NCBI GenBank assembly: GCA_965207755.1
Contig: OZ242297.1
Location: 434,001-498,000, forward strand
DNA: 64,000 nt
Reading direction: 5' to 3'
From: Aldehydirespirator sp028819505
GTDB lineage: Bacteria > Actinomycetota > Acidimicrobiia > Acidimicrobiales > Aldehydirespiratoraceae
Shown here: one piece after another, positions 1 through 8,697 of the stretch
Numbering within the stretch: the first letter of the stretch is position 1
Layout: each line of letters begins with the position of its first letter
Notes under the pieces: generated by a model
The model's input: the letters and a program-made list of their open reading frames with translations, nothing else
What the model was told of the DNA's origin: nothing
Databases searched by the model: none
Made by a program: the position numbers and the translations under genes

Positions 1-1075
1 GCGTGCCGAACATCCTGAAGGGCACCCCGGTGAGGGCCACCTCGCCTGCCGTCGGGTGCTCGACAGTGGTCACCATGCCCCGAGCCGCCGTCTGCGGCGA
101 GGCCAGCGCCTCGGCGACCGAGTTGATCGGCACGCAGGGAATGCCGTCGGCCTCGAGGTCGGCGCTCCACTCGGTCCGGGTGCGGGTGACCATGCGGTCG
201 CGGATCAGGCCGTCGAGCAGGTCGCGGTTGGCGACCCGGTCGGTGTTGCGGGCGAAGCGAGGGTCCGAGGACCACCCGTCGCAGCCCAGGACCTGGGCGA
301 ACCGGGCGAACTGGGTGTCGTTGCCCACCGTCACCACCAACTCGCCGTCGGCGGTGGGGTAGGTCCGGTAGGGCACGATGTTGGGATGGCCGTTGCCGTA
401 GCGGACTGCCTCGGCCCCGCTCACCAGGTGGTTGGCGGCCACGTTGGCCAGCATCTGGAGTCCGGTGTCGTGCAGCGACAGCTCGATCCGCTGTCCCCTG
501 CCGGTTCGCCCGCGGGCCGCCAGCCCGCCCAGCACCGACATGGCGGCCAGCATCCCGGTGCAGACGTCCACGATGGCCACACCCAGCTTCATCGACTCGC
601 CGTCGGGCTCGCCCGTGATGGCCATCAGACCGGTCTCGGCCTGCAGGATGAAGTCGTAGCCCGGCATGGCCGCCTTGGGACCGGTGGCTCCGTAGCCGGA
701 GATGGTGGCCCGCACCGCGGCCGGGGCCTCCTCGGCGTACCACTCGTCGGTGAAGCCCCACCGGTCGAGGGTGCCGATCTTGAAGTTGTCCAGCACGACG
801 TCCGCGCCCCGGATCAGCTCGGCCAGGATCTCCAGGCCCCGAGGTTGACCCAGGTCCAGCGTGAGGCTCCGCTTGTTGCGGTTGACCCCCAGGAAGTAGG
901 CGGCCTCGGTTCCCGCGAACGGCGGGCCCCAGGCCCGGGTGTCGTCGCCTGAGCCGGGCCGCTCGACCTTGATGACGTCGGCGCCCATGTCGCCGAGCCA
1001 CATGGCGCACAGCGGGCCGGCGAGCACCCGGGTGAGGTCCACCACCCGGACACCGTCCAGCGCACCCTCGGACAC
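1..1075 (-). CDS. CaiB/BaiF family (family III) CoA transferase, partial
   Basis: Moves a CoA group between an acyl-CoA and a free carboxylic acid, activating or recycling an acid in the cytoplasm. The reverse-strand reading from GTG 1075 gives the family opening (VRVVDLTRVLAGPLCAMWLG, then DMGADVIKVERPGSGDDTR, then GVNRNKRSLTLDL), followed by a long typical body. The reading frame is still open at base 1, so the C-terminus lies outside the window after about 358 codons; full-length members have about 390-420 residues. It lies downstream of the crotonase on the same strand and probably shares its promoter at 2037-2150. The acyl substrate cannot be told from the sequence. Confidence 0.88.
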   Translation of the reverse strand, partial: MSEGALDGVRVVDLTRVLAGPLCAMWLGDMGADVIKVERPGSGDDTRAWGPPFAGTEAAYFLGVNRNKRSLTLDLGQPRGLEILAELIRGADVVLDNFKIGTLDRWGFTDEWYAEEAPAAVRATISGYGATGPKAAMPGYDFILQAETGLMAITGEPDGESMKLGVAIVDVCTGMLAAMSVLGGLAARGRTGRGQRIELSLHDTGLQMLANVAANHLVSGAEAVRYGNGHPNIVPYRTYPTADGELVVTVGNDTQFARFAQVLGCDGWSSDPRFARNTDRVANRDLLDGLIRDRMVTRTRTEWSADLEADGIPCVPINSVAEALASPQTAARGMVTTVEHPTAGEVALTGVPFRMFGT

Positions 1076-1166
1076 GCTCAGAGGCCCCGCGGAACGACGA
1101 GCGAGCCCGGCCCATGCGGGCGGGGCCGTGGCCCGAGCGGCCCGCAGGCCCGCGCCGCCATCGCGG

Positions 1167-2036
1167 TCAGCCCTCCCGGGCCCGGCGTGAGGACTCGCTC
1201 TGGTTGCGGCCCTCGTCGAAGTCGTCCATGTAGGTGTCGAGCGCGGCCCGGTTGCGCTCCCGGAACTGGTGGAAGTCGGCCGGACGCTTCTCCAGGAAGG
1301 CGTTCATGCCCTCGAGCGACTCCTCGGTGCCCCAGATGTTGGCCAGCAGCTCCATCCCGTGCTGCCACGACGGGTAGAGCGCGTCGCTGTCGAAGTTGAG
1401 CGACACCTTCGTGGACCGGATGGTCTGGGAGCTGTAGCCCTTGATCTGGGCCACCACCTCCTCGACCCGGCCCAGCAGCTCGCCCGCAGGCACGGCCTCG
1501 TTGGCGAGACCGATGTCGGCCGCTTCGGCGCCCGAGTACCGCTTGCACAGGAAGATCATCTCCTTGGCCCGCCGCTCGCCGATGAGCTTGCCGATGTACT
1601 GGGTCGCCCCGACGGTGGGGCAGGCCCCGACCCGGGCGCCAGTCTGGCCGAAGATCGAGTCCTCGGACGCGATCACGAGGTCGCACCACAGCATCAGCTC
1701 GTGCCCGCCGCCCACGCAGGCGCCCTCGACCATGGCGATCACCGGGATGGGAAGGTTGCGGCAGGTCATGGCCACCTTCTGCATCCGGTCGTTCCACATG
1801 TACGAGTTGGCCTTGTTGAGCTTCATCATGGCGTGGAAGTCGCCGCCCGCCGAGAAGTGGCCGCCGACCCCGTACACCACCGCGGCGACGATGGTGGGGT
1901 CCTCGCGGGTGGAGTTGAGCGCGTCGGCGAGCTCGTCGAGGGTCTGCTCGCGGAAGGCATTGCGCACCTCGGGACGGTTGATGCCGATCCAGGCGGCATC
2001 GTCGCGGATCTCGAAGACGATCTCTTCATAGGGCAT
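1167..2036 (-). CDS. Enoyl-CoA hydratase/isomerase family protein, BadI/MenB-like
   Basis: A 289-residue crotonase-fold enzyme acting on acyl-CoA thioesters. The opening EEIVFEIRDDAAWIGINRP, the oxyanion-hole stretch GGHFSAGGDF, GACVGGGHELML, CKRYSGAEAADIGLAN and the C-terminal EKRPADF resemble 2-ketocyclohexanecarboxyl-CoA hydrolase (BadI) and naphthoate synthase (MenB) more than short-chain enoyl-CoA hydratases. A ring-cleaving or ring-forming hydrolase is therefore a reasonable guess. ATG 2036 is chosen because the longer reading to 2111 adds only a low-complexity Pro/Ala/Thr leader and a GGAGG lies at 2048-2052. The gene is divergent from the MFS permease, with an AT-rich palindrome between them. 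Confidence 0.85.
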   Translation of the reverse strand: MPYEEIVFEIRDDAAWIGINRPEVRNAFREQTLDELADALNSTREDPTIVAAVVYGVGGHFSAGGDFHAMMKLNKANSYMWNDRMQKVAMTCRNLPIPVIAMVEGACVGGGHELMLWCDLVIASEDSIFGQTGARVGACPTVGATQYIGKLIGERRAKEMIFLCKRYSGAEAADIGLANEAVPAGELLGRVEEVVAQIKGYSSQTIRSTKVSLNFDSDALYPSWQHGMELLANIWGTEESLEGMNAFLEKRPADFHQFRERNRAALDTYMDDFDEGRNQSESSRRAREG

Positions 2037-2150
2037 GGTCTCGGACAATCCTCCATATGTTGCCGGTGGCGTTGTTGCCGGTGGCGTCGGGCGGCCCGGG
2101 GGCGGCGCCATCCCGGACGGTCATGAACATATATCATATATGATCCTCGG
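2037..2150. promoter_or_regulatory. Divergent promoter with AT-rich palindromic operator
   Basis: In a 70% GC background this gap carries two overlapping perfect palindromes: CATATATCATATATG at 2128-2142 (7-1-7) and ATCATATATGAT at 2133-2144. The last six bases of the second, TATGAT (2139-2144), lie six bases before GTG 2151 of the permease gene, as expected for the -10 box of a leaderless transcript. A protein bound here would block that promoter. Related sites lie at 4556, 9912 and 15791. Confidence 0.65.
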
Positions 2151-3377
2151 GTGAGCGCAGCGAGCCGTCTGATCCGGCCCTTCGGCACGACGAGACGACC
2201 CGCCGAGAGGCTGGCCATCGCCATCGCGGTCGGGGCGCTGGGGACGCTCGGCTTCTCGGTGACCGCGCCGATCCTGCCCGACCTGGCCGACGCCTTCGGC
2301 GTGTCGCGGGGCGCCATCGGACTGGTGCAGGGCTCGATCTCCTTCGCCGGGGTCCTGTTCTCGGCTCTCATCGGCTATCTGGCCGACCGGGTCGGGCGGC
2401 GCCGGGTGATCCTGGCCGCGCTCGCGATCTTCTCGGTCTTCGGGTTGGCCGGTTTCATCGCCCGCTCGTTCTGGGCGCTGGTGGCGGTCCGCTTCCTGCA
2501 GGGCGCGGGCACCTCGGGCATCCTCGGCGTAGGCATCGTGTTGATCGCCGACGCCTTCGAGGGCGACGCCCGCACCCGGGCCATGGGCATCAACCTCACG
2601 GGCCTGCAGATGACCTCGCTGCTCGGCCCGGTGATCGCAGGGTTCCTGGCGACGGGCGGGATCTTCCGGCCGTTCCTGATCTTCGCGGTCGGTATTCCTC
2701 TCGCCGCGTGGGCGAGCCGAATGCCCGACGACCGCCCCGCGACGTCGGTTGATCCGCCGCTGCGGCACCTGAGGACCGCTCTGGCGACGATGCGCCGCGA
2801 GCGTACCCTCGCCGACTACGCGGGCGTGCTCGCAGCCACCTTCATCGCCACCTACCTGCTGCACGGTCTAGGCCTCACCGTCGTGCCGCTCCTGCTCGAC
2901 GACCTGTTCGGCCTCGACGTGGCGGCCAGGGGCGTGTTCATCGCCACGTTCCAGCTGGGGATCGTGCTGGCCGCGGTTCGTGTCGGCTCGCTCATAGCCG
3001 CGATGGGCCGGACCAACCTCATCACGACCGCCTTCACGCTGATGACGGCCGGCGCCGTCGTCACCGCGCTGGCCGCCTCGACGTGGTCGGTGGCGGTGGG
3101 ACTCGCGGTGTGCGGCTTCGGGTTCGGCGCCTTCATTCCCCAGGCCCAGGCGTACGCGGCGACGGTGGGCGGGAACCGCTACCGCGGGCTCACGGTCCTG
3201 ATCTGGGTGACGATCATCAGGGTCAGCCAGCTCGTCGGACCGCCCGCGGGGTCGATGCTCTACGACTCGGTCGGGCCGACCGTGCCGTTCTGGTCGGCCG
3301 CGGCCGTGACCTGCGTTCTTGCGGTGGCCTGGAAGCGGGTCAGGCGCTCGCTGTCGGGCGCTGCCCGATCCCTCTGA
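2151..3377 (+). CDS. MFS transporter
   Basis: A 408-residue secondary transporter of the inner membrane with about 12 hydrophobic segments. The loop after TM2 reads GYLADRVGRRRVILAA, the diagnostic MFS motif A (G-x-x-x-D-R-x-G-R-R). The fifth-helix region has LQGAGTSGILG. It resembles drug:proton antiporter-type (DHA) members, but because it faces catabolic genes and shares their putative operator it may instead import or export a pathway compound; this is inference. The start is GTG 2151 with no Shine-Dalgarno; TATGAT six bases upstream suggests a leaderless message. Confidence 0.88.
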   Translation: MSAASRLIRPFGTTRRPAERLAIAIAVGALGTLGFSVTAPILPDLADAFGVSRGAIGLVQGSISFAGVLFSALIGYLADRVGRRRVILAALAIFSVFGLAGFIARSFWALVAVRFLQGAGTSGILGVGIVLIADAFEGDARTRAMGINLTGLQMTSLLGPVIAGFLATGGIFRPFLIFAVGIPLAAWASRMPDDRPATSVDPPLRHLRTALATMRRERTLADYAGVLAATFIATYLLHGLGLTVVPLLLDDLFGLDVAARGVFIATFQLGIVLAAVRVGSLIAAMGRTNLITTAFTLMTAGAVVTALAASTWSVAVGLAVCGFGFGAFIPQAQAYAATVGGNRYRGLTVLIWVTIIRVSQLVGPPAGSMLYDSVGPTVPFWSAAAVTCVLAVAWKRVRRSLSGAARSL

Positions 3378-3603
3378 GCCGCGCCGCCACAGAGCCCGTG
3401 ACCGTGGAGCCCCTCGGCCGTGCCGTGCGAAGGCGGGATCCCTGCGCCGACGCCGTCGGGCGTTGGAGCGTCCTCGAGCAGGTGCCGGCGCCGAGGCCGC
3501 CGCGGCGTGGTCACTCCCGCGCTTGTTCGCTGCGACGTGACGGCCGCTCGGTCCGCGGCCCCGCTCCGGCGGGCCGCATCGGCTCGCCTGTCCGCTCGGC
3601 CCC

Positions 3604-4533
3604 TCAGAAGCCGTAGAACTGCTCGGGATTGTCGACGAGGATGCGTCTCAGCAGGTCGGGATCGCCGACCCACGACCCGAGGGTGTCGACCAGGTCGCCC
3701 TCGTCGGGCACCGATGCGGCGTCGTACTTGTTGGGATGGGGCCAGTCGGTGCCCCACATGATCCGCTCGGGGTTGGCCTCGATGGCGGCCTCCGCCAGCG
3801 GGGCGACGTCGTCGTAGCCGGGCCCGCCGGCGGCGCTGACCCGGTCGGCGCCGGAGATCTTCAGCCAGGTGTTCCCGTCGCGCAGCAGCGCCAGCAGGGC
3901 CTGGAAGCCTGCGGCCTCCACTCCGTCGGCTGCGGGCTGGTAGGCGAAATGGCCGATGCAGGCCGGAACCGGCAGCGAGGCGACCAGCGGCGCGAGTTCG
4001 ACCATGTCGCGCCCCGGGAACAGGAACTCGACGTGCCAGCCCATTGGTGCGATGCGCCTGCACAGTCCGGGCAGCTCGTCCCAGTCGATGGGCATGCCGC
4101 CGGCGTTGTCGGTGTTGAGGCGCACGCCGCGTGCGCCCCGGGCGTGCATGGCAGCCAGGTCCTGGTCGCTCGCGTCGTCTCCGACCGCCACCACGCTGCG
4201 GGCCCGGCCCGGCGTTGCCTCGTTGAGCGCATCGGAACCGTCGAGGATGGCGCCGTTGTCGGTGCCGTAGATGGAGGGCTGGGTGAACACGACCCGTTCG
4301 ACGCCGATGGCCTCGTGCATGGCCACCAGTTGCTCCAGCCTCGAGTCGGGCGGGTCGTAGCCGCGCCGGGTCGACAGCCGGTACCGGCTGTCGAACACGT
4401 GCACGTGGGTGTCGACGCTGCCGGCCGGAAGCCTGGTGTCGGGCCGGCGGGGCGCACGGGTCGGCGCCAGGCACTGGGGGAGGGATGTCGTCAAGGGATC
4501 GCCGTCACGGGGTTGTTCGGGGTGGTCGGCCAC
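3604..4533 (-). CDS. Amidohydrolase-fold protein, 2-pyrone-4,6-dicarboxylate hydrolase (LigI)-like
   Basis: A 309-residue TIM-barrel hydrolase. The beta1 motif is DTHVHVFD (D41, H43, H45), a later strand carries GTDWPHPN (D263), and the end reads NPEQFYGF, the signature of the COG3618/LigI group that hydrolyses lactone rings such as 2-pyrone-4,6-dicarboxylate. The exact substrate is unknown. The start is uncertain: GTG 4533 gives a 37-residue polar leader before the barrel and no clear Shine-Dalgarno is seen. It is divergent from the ACMSD-like gene, and the gap between them contains the palindrome at 4556-4569. Confidence 0.82.
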   Translation of the reverse strand: MADHPEQPRDGDPLTTSLPQCLAPTRAPRRPDTRLPAGSVDTHVHVFDSRYRLSTRRGYDPPDSRLEQLVAMHEAIGVERVVFTQPSIYGTDNGAILDGSDALNEATPGRARSVVAVGDDASDQDLAAMHARGARGVRLNTDNAGGMPIDWDELPGLCRRIAPMGWHVEFLFPGRDMVELAPLVASLPVPACIGHFAYQPAADGVEAAGFQALLALLRDGNTWLKISGADRVSAAGGPGYDDVAPLAEAAIEANPERIMWGTDWPHPNKYDAASVPDEGDLVDTLGSWVGDPDLLRRILVDNPEQFYGF

Positions 4534-4555
4534 CTGGTTGGCGGCACGAAAGCAA

Positions 4556-4569
4556 CATCATATATGATG
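4556..4569. promoter_or_regulatory. Palindromic operator candidate
   Basis: CATCATATATGATG is a perfect 14-bp palindrome between two divergent hydrolase genes. It lies 23 bases before the start of the minus-strand gene and 71 bases before ATG 4641. It contains the same ATCATATATGAT core as the site at 2133-2144. Confidence 0.65.
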
Positions 4570-4640
4570 CATCATCTGCCCCACCAACTGGGATCGGCGG
4601 AGAAGCGAATGCGGCCGTCCGGGCCCGCCGGGAGAACTGA

Positions 4641-5654
4641 ATGAGAGCGCAGCGAAGCGACGGGCCGGTCATCGACATCCACTGCCATCGCGAGTGCGGG
4701 CCCGCCACCGAGATGATGAAGGTCGAGGAGGAGCGGGTCGGGCGGGTGCGGCTGCAGTACGGCAGCGCCGTCACCCGCGACGTCAACCGGCGCCAGCTCG
4801 AGTTCCTCCGACCCAAGATGGACTCCCTGGAGGTCCGGCTTGCCGACATGGACCGGATGGGCGTGGACATCCAGGCGGTCGCGGTGGCGGTGTACCAGTA
4901 CTACTACTGGGCCGAGCCAGATGTGGGCGCCCGGGTGTGCCGGATCATCAACGAGGAACTGGCCGAGGCCACCTCCAGGCACCCGGGCCGCTTCTCCCCG
5001 CTGGGGACCGTGCCCCTGCAGGACACCGGCGCGGCCGTGGCCGAGCTGCGCCGCTGCGTGAACGAGCTGGGCATGCGGGGCCTGGAGATCGGCAGCCATG
5101 TCGAGGGCAGCGAGATCGCAGACCCCCGCCTCGAGGAGTTCTGGGCCGAGGTCGAGCGGCTCGGCGCGGTGGTGGTGGTCCACACCGAGGGGCACACCCA
5201 CAAGGACCGGCTTCAGGGCCACAACTTCGTCAACATCATCGGCCATGCCTTCGAGGCGACCCTGGCCACGGCCCACCTCATCTTCAACGGGGTGATGGAA
5301 CGCCGGCCACAGCTGAAGATCGTGGTGGTGCACGGCGGCGGCTACCTGCCGGCCTACGCCGGCCGCATCGACCACGCCTGGCGGGCCCGGGCCGACGTGA
5401 GCGAGGGGGTGCCCGACCTGCCCTCGAGCTACCTGAAGCGCTTCTTCTTCGACACCATGGTGTTCGAGCCCGACCAGGTCAAGTTCCTGGTGGACAAGTA
5501 CGGCGCCGACCATGTGCTGCTGGGCACCGACTACCCCTACGACATGGGCGACGACGACCCGCTCGAGCTGATCGGCTCGGTGCCCGGCCTCGATCAGGCC
5601 GAGGTCGACCTGATCGCGGGCGGCAACGCGGCCCGTCTGCTGGGATACGACTGA
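4641..5654 (+). CDS. Amidohydrolase 2 / ACMSD-like decarboxylase or hydrolase
   Basis: A 337-residue metal-dependent TIM-barrel enzyme. The metal ligands expected for the ACMSD family are visible: IDIHCH (H14, H16), VHTEGHTH in the middle, HGGGYLPAYAGRIDHAW (H231) and GTDYPYDMG (D297). Relatives decarboxylate aminocarboxymuconate semialdehyde or hydroxybenzoates, or hydrate oxalomesaconate. A non-oxidative decarboxylase role on a cyclic acid is likely, but the substrate is unknown. GGGAGA at 4630-4635 is well placed for ATG 4641. It is followed after 13 bases by the first of two Gfo/Idh/MocA genes, so the three are probably co-transcribed. Confidence 0.82.
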   Translation: MRAQRSDGPVIDIHCHRECGPATEMMKVEEERVGRVRLQYGSAVTRDVNRRQLEFLRPKMDSLEVRLADMDRMGVDIQAVAVAVYQYYYWAEPDVGARVCRIINEELAEATSRHPGRFSPLGTVPLQDTGAAVAELRRCVNELGMRGLEIGSHVEGSEIADPRLEEFWAEVERLGAVVVVHTEGHTHKDRLQGHNFVNIIGHAFEATLATAHLIFNGVMERRPQLKIVVVHGGGYLPAYAGRIDHAWRARADVSEGVPDLPSSYLKRFFFDTMVFEPDQVKFLVDKYGADHVLLGTDYPYDMGDDDPLELIGSVPGLDQAEVDLIAGGNAARLLGYD

Positions 5655-5667
5655 ACGGGGAGCAGAC

Positions 5668-6810
5668 ATGACTGAGGGGATCGGGCTGGCCGTCATCGGC
5701 TGCGGCACCATCGGGCGCATCCGGGCCGTGCTGGCCCGCGAGTACTCGGGAGTCGACTGGCTGGGCCTGTGCGACGTCCACGAACCCACCGCGAAGCAGC
5801 TCGCGGTCGACACCCAGGCCGACTTCGTCACCACCGACGCGGCCGAGCTGCTGGCCCGGGGCGAGGTCACCGCGGTGATCGTGGCCACCGACGAGCGCGA
5901 GCACGTCGACCCCATCATGCAGTCGGTGGCCTACGGGTTCCCCATGTTCATCGAGAAGCCCCTCGCGACCGACCCGGTGGAGTCCGCCGCGGTGCTCGAG
6001 GCCATCGAGAGCCGCGGCATCGACGCCGTCATCGGCTACACGCAGCGCTTCAGGCGCCGGTTCCTCACCGTGAAGCAGAGGATCCGCGACGGCCAGCTCG
6101 GTGAGGTCACCAGCGTCGTCACCAGGGCCCTTATGAACCGGATGGTGGTGGAGGCCACCCTCTCGAAAGCCGACGACCGCACCAACCTCACCCCCATGGT
6201 GGTGTCGGGCACTCACAGCCTCGATATGAGCATGTGGCTCATGGAGGGCAAGGCGCCGGTGGAGGTGTACGCCCGCTCGGTGGACAAGGTGCTGGGCGCC
6301 TGGGACACCTTCGACGCAACCTTCGGCCTGTTCACAATGGACGACGGGACCCTGTTCTCGATGAACATCAGCTGGGCGCTCCCGGTGGTGTGGCCCGGCG
6401 CGGTGTACGGGCTGGAGATCGGCATCGTGGGAACCAAGGGCGTGATCGACATCGAGGACACCCACCGCGACGTGATCGTGGCCTCGGAGGTCCCCCAGCC
6501 GGCCGGCTACCGCAGCCGGGGCTTCGAGGCGCCCGCCGACCGCCATGTGGACTTCATCGGCAGCTACCCGCCGGGCGACCTGTCCGACGGTCTGCTGTGG
6601 GGACCGATGCGGGAGGAGACCGCTACCTGGTTCAATCGGCTCGCGGGGGGCGTGGCCACTCCCCACGCCACCGCCGCGGAGGGCCACCGCAACCTGCTGC
6701 TGACGATGGCGATGGACTACTCGGCCCGCCTGGGCCGCCCGGTGAGCCTGCCCGCAGACCCCGAGGAACTCAGGCGGGGCCTGCTGCCCCGAGACGAAAG
6801 GAACCAGTGA
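5668..6810 (+). CDS. Gfo/Idh/MocA family oxidoreductase (first of a pair)
   Basis: A 380-residue NAD(P)-dependent dehydrogenase. The N-terminal Rossmann motif is GLAVIGCGTIGRIRA, and the family catalytic segment is EKPLATD with the conserved lysine; GYTQRFRRRF follows at the start of the C-terminal beta-sheet domain. GGGGAG lies just upstream of ATG 5668. Its stop shares one base with the next start (TGATG), indicating translational coupling with a second member of the same family. Members oxidise sugar, inositol or cyclitol hydroxyl groups; the substrate is not evident. Confidence 0.87.
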   Translation: MTEGIGLAVIGCGTIGRIRAVLAREYSGVDWLGLCDVHEPTAKQLAVDTQADFVTTDAAELLARGEVTAVIVATDEREHVDPIMQSVAYGFPMFIEKPLATDPVESAAVLEAIESRGIDAVIGYTQRFRRRFLTVKQRIRDGQLGEVTSVVTRALMNRMVVEATLSKADDRTNLTPMVVSGTHSLDMSMWLMEGKAPVEVYARSVDKVLGAWDTFDATFGLFTMDDGTLFSMNISWALPVVWPGAVYGLEIGIVGTKGVIDIEDTHRDVIVASEVPQPAGYRSRGFEAPADRHVDFIGSYPPGDLSDGLLWGPMREETATWFNRLAGGVATPHATAAEGHRNLLLTMAMDYSARLGRPVSLPADPEELRRGLLPRDERNQ

Positions 6811-7889
6811 TGGTGAAGAAACTCAACGTCGGAGTCATCGGCACCGGATGGTGCGGGGGCATCAGGGCCATGGCCTGCGCCCGGCACGCGCTGGTCGACC
6901 GTCTCCACATCGCGGAGACCAACCCCGCCCGCCGCACCGAGGTGGAAGCACTCGCCGATCCGGCAACCAGCACCGACGACTGGGAGTCGCTGCTGGAGAT
7001 CGACGGCCTCGACGCGGTGATGATCTCGGCCACACCGGAGACGACCCACTACCCGATGGCCAGGGCCGCGCTGGAGGCCGGCCTGCACGTGCTGCTTGAG
7101 AAGCCGATCGCGCTGGCCCTGGAGGAGGCCGACGAGCTGATCGACCTCGCCGACCTCCAGGGTGTGAAGTTCACCATCGGCTACTCGCAGCGGTTCAACC
7201 CCAAGCAGTCGTTCGCGCGGCGCAGCGTGCGCGACGGCAGTGTCGGCGACCTGCGGCATGTGCTGATCACCCGCCACGTCGGTCGCCGGCTCGGAGCCAA
7301 GATCGGCAACCGCATCAAGCTGTCGCCCGCTGCGATGGAGGCCACTCACGACATCGACTTCGCCTTCTGGTGCCTCCAGCCCCGGCGTCCGGTGCGGGTG
7401 TACTCCCAGATGGCCTGGGGAGTGCGCCGGGAGACAGTGGGGCTGCCCGACTCGCAGGTGATGATCGTGACGATGGACGACGGCGCGGTGGTGACCGTCA
7501 ACGCAGGCATGGCCCTGCCCGCGGGCGGCTACCCCAACGCGGCCACCACCTGGATCGAGCTGGTCGGGACCGACGGGACCGTGATGATCGACGACACCCA
7601 CAAGGAGATCGTCCACAACACCTCGACCGACGGGGTGCAGTTCCCGCTGTCGACGATGCCCGGCGAGTACGTCGAGTCCACCTACGCCGGGCCGATGGAG
7701 CGCGAGACCACACACTTCCTGGAGGCCGTCGCCCACGACACCGAGGTGATGGTCGACGCCCGGGACGCCCGGCTGGTGATGGAGGTCTACATGGCGGCCG
7801 ACCTGTCCGCCGACCTCAACGAGGTGGTCGAGCTCCCCCTCAGCGCGGAGGCGCAGGGCCTGGCCCTGGCCGCCTCTATCAAGCAGTAG
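6810..7889 (+). CDS. Gfo/Idh/MocA family oxidoreductase (second of a pair)
   Basis: A 359-residue paralogue of the preceding gene, with NVGVIGTGWCGGIRA at the nucleotide-binding end, EKPIALALEEADELIDLA for the catalytic lysine segment and GYSQRFNPKQ. The two proteins share the same domain order but differ clearly in sequence, so they probably form a heteromer or act on successive substrates rather than being a recent duplication. ATG 6810 overlaps the upstream stop. The gene converges with a cinA-like gene 15 bases downstream. Confidence 0.87.
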   Translation: MVKKLNVGVIGTGWCGGIRAMACARHALVDRLHIAETNPARRTEVEALADPATSTDDWESLLEIDGLDAVMISATPETTHYPMARAALEAGLHVLLEKPIALALEEADELIDLADLQGVKFTIGYSQRFNPKQSFARRSVRDGSVGDLRHVLITRHVGRRLGAKIGNRIKLSPAAMEATHDIDFAFWCLQPRRPVRVYSQMAWGVRRETVGLPDSQVMIVTMDDGAVVTVNAGMALPAGGYPNAATTWIELVGTDGTVMIDDTHKEIVHNTSTDGVQFPLSTMPGEYVESTYAGPMERETTHFLEAVAHDTEVMVDARDARLVMEVYMAADLSADLNEVVELPLSAEAQGLALAASIKQ

Positions 7890-7904
7890 CGGCCCGCTCT
7901 GCCT

Positions 7905-8687
7905 CTAGGGCCGCGGGTCGCCCAGGGGGCCGGGTACCGTGTGCGGGCCTAGCCGGGCGACCACGGCCGCCTCCATCTCGTCGATCAGGGCGTCGGCGGC
8001 CGCATCGGTGGCGGCCTTGGCCGATATCCGGACTCTGGTCTGGTTGTCGGTGAGCATGTAGGCCAGCGACGGGTTGGTGGAGTCGTTCAGATCGCCGAGG
8101 AGCTCAGCCACCTGGGACTCGCCCAGGCCCACGGTCTGCAGCAGGCGGCTTCGCAGCACCGCCGGCTCGCCCACCAGGGCACCGAGTCTGGGCATCACCT
8201 CGGCGTCGAGCATGGCGACCATTTCCGAGGGGACCCCGGGCAGGGCGAACAGGTGGACGCCTTCGTGCTCCATGGCCGCGCCGAGGGCCACTCCCACCGG
8301 GTTCGGCAGAGGGTCGGCACCTTCCGGGTAGTCGGCCATGCGCAGGGCGCTGGCGGTGACCGTGCCCCTCGCCTGGTTTACCCGGTCGCGGATGCGCTGC
8401 TCCTGGGTCGCGTCGCGCACGATGCCGGCGCCCGCGTACGCGCACAGCGCGTCGCGGGTCAGATCGTCGGGGGTGGGACCCATGCCGCCGGTCAGCACCA
8501 CCGCGTCGGCTCGGGCCGCGGCGTCGGCGATGGCACCGGTCAGGCGCTGCAGGTTGTCGCCCACGGTCGTCTGGTAGTGGGCGTCGAGCCCGGCCGCGGC
8601 CAGTCGCTGGGCGATGGTGGCCGCGTTGGAGTTCACGATCTGGCCGAGCAGTAGCTCGGTCCCCACCGAGATCACCTCGACGATCAC
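7905..8687 (-). CDS. CinA N-terminal domain (COG1058) protein, molybdopterin-binding fold
   Basis: A 260-residue protein with the CinA/MoeA-type N-terminal domain: VIVEVISVGTELLLGQIVN at the start, VVLTGGMGPTPDDLTRDAL in the middle and LPGVPSEMVAML. Full CinA (about 410 residues) also has a C-terminal nicotinamide-nucleotide amidase domain, which is absent; the protein ends after a short alpha/beta subdomain. The role is probably pyrophosphatase-like hydrolysis of ADP-ribose-type compounds, inferred from the family. GTG 8687 is chosen because the homology begins exactly there, 10 bases after the FAH-family stop. It probably forms a two-gene unit with that gene. Confidence 0.82.
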   Translation of the reverse strand: MIVEVISVGTELLLGQIVNSNAATIAQRLAAAGLDAHYQTTVGDNLQRLTGAIADAAARADAVVLTGGMGPTPDDLTRDALCAYAGAGIVRDATQEQRIRDRVNQARGTVTASALRMADYPEGADPLPNPVGVALGAAMEHEGVHLFALPGVPSEMVAMLDAEVMPRLGALVGEPAVLRSRLLQTVGLGESQVAELLGDLNDSTNPSLAYMLTDNQTRVRISAKAATDAAADALIDEMEAAVVARLGPHTVPGPLGDPRP

Positions 8688-8697
8688 GGGGCCTGTC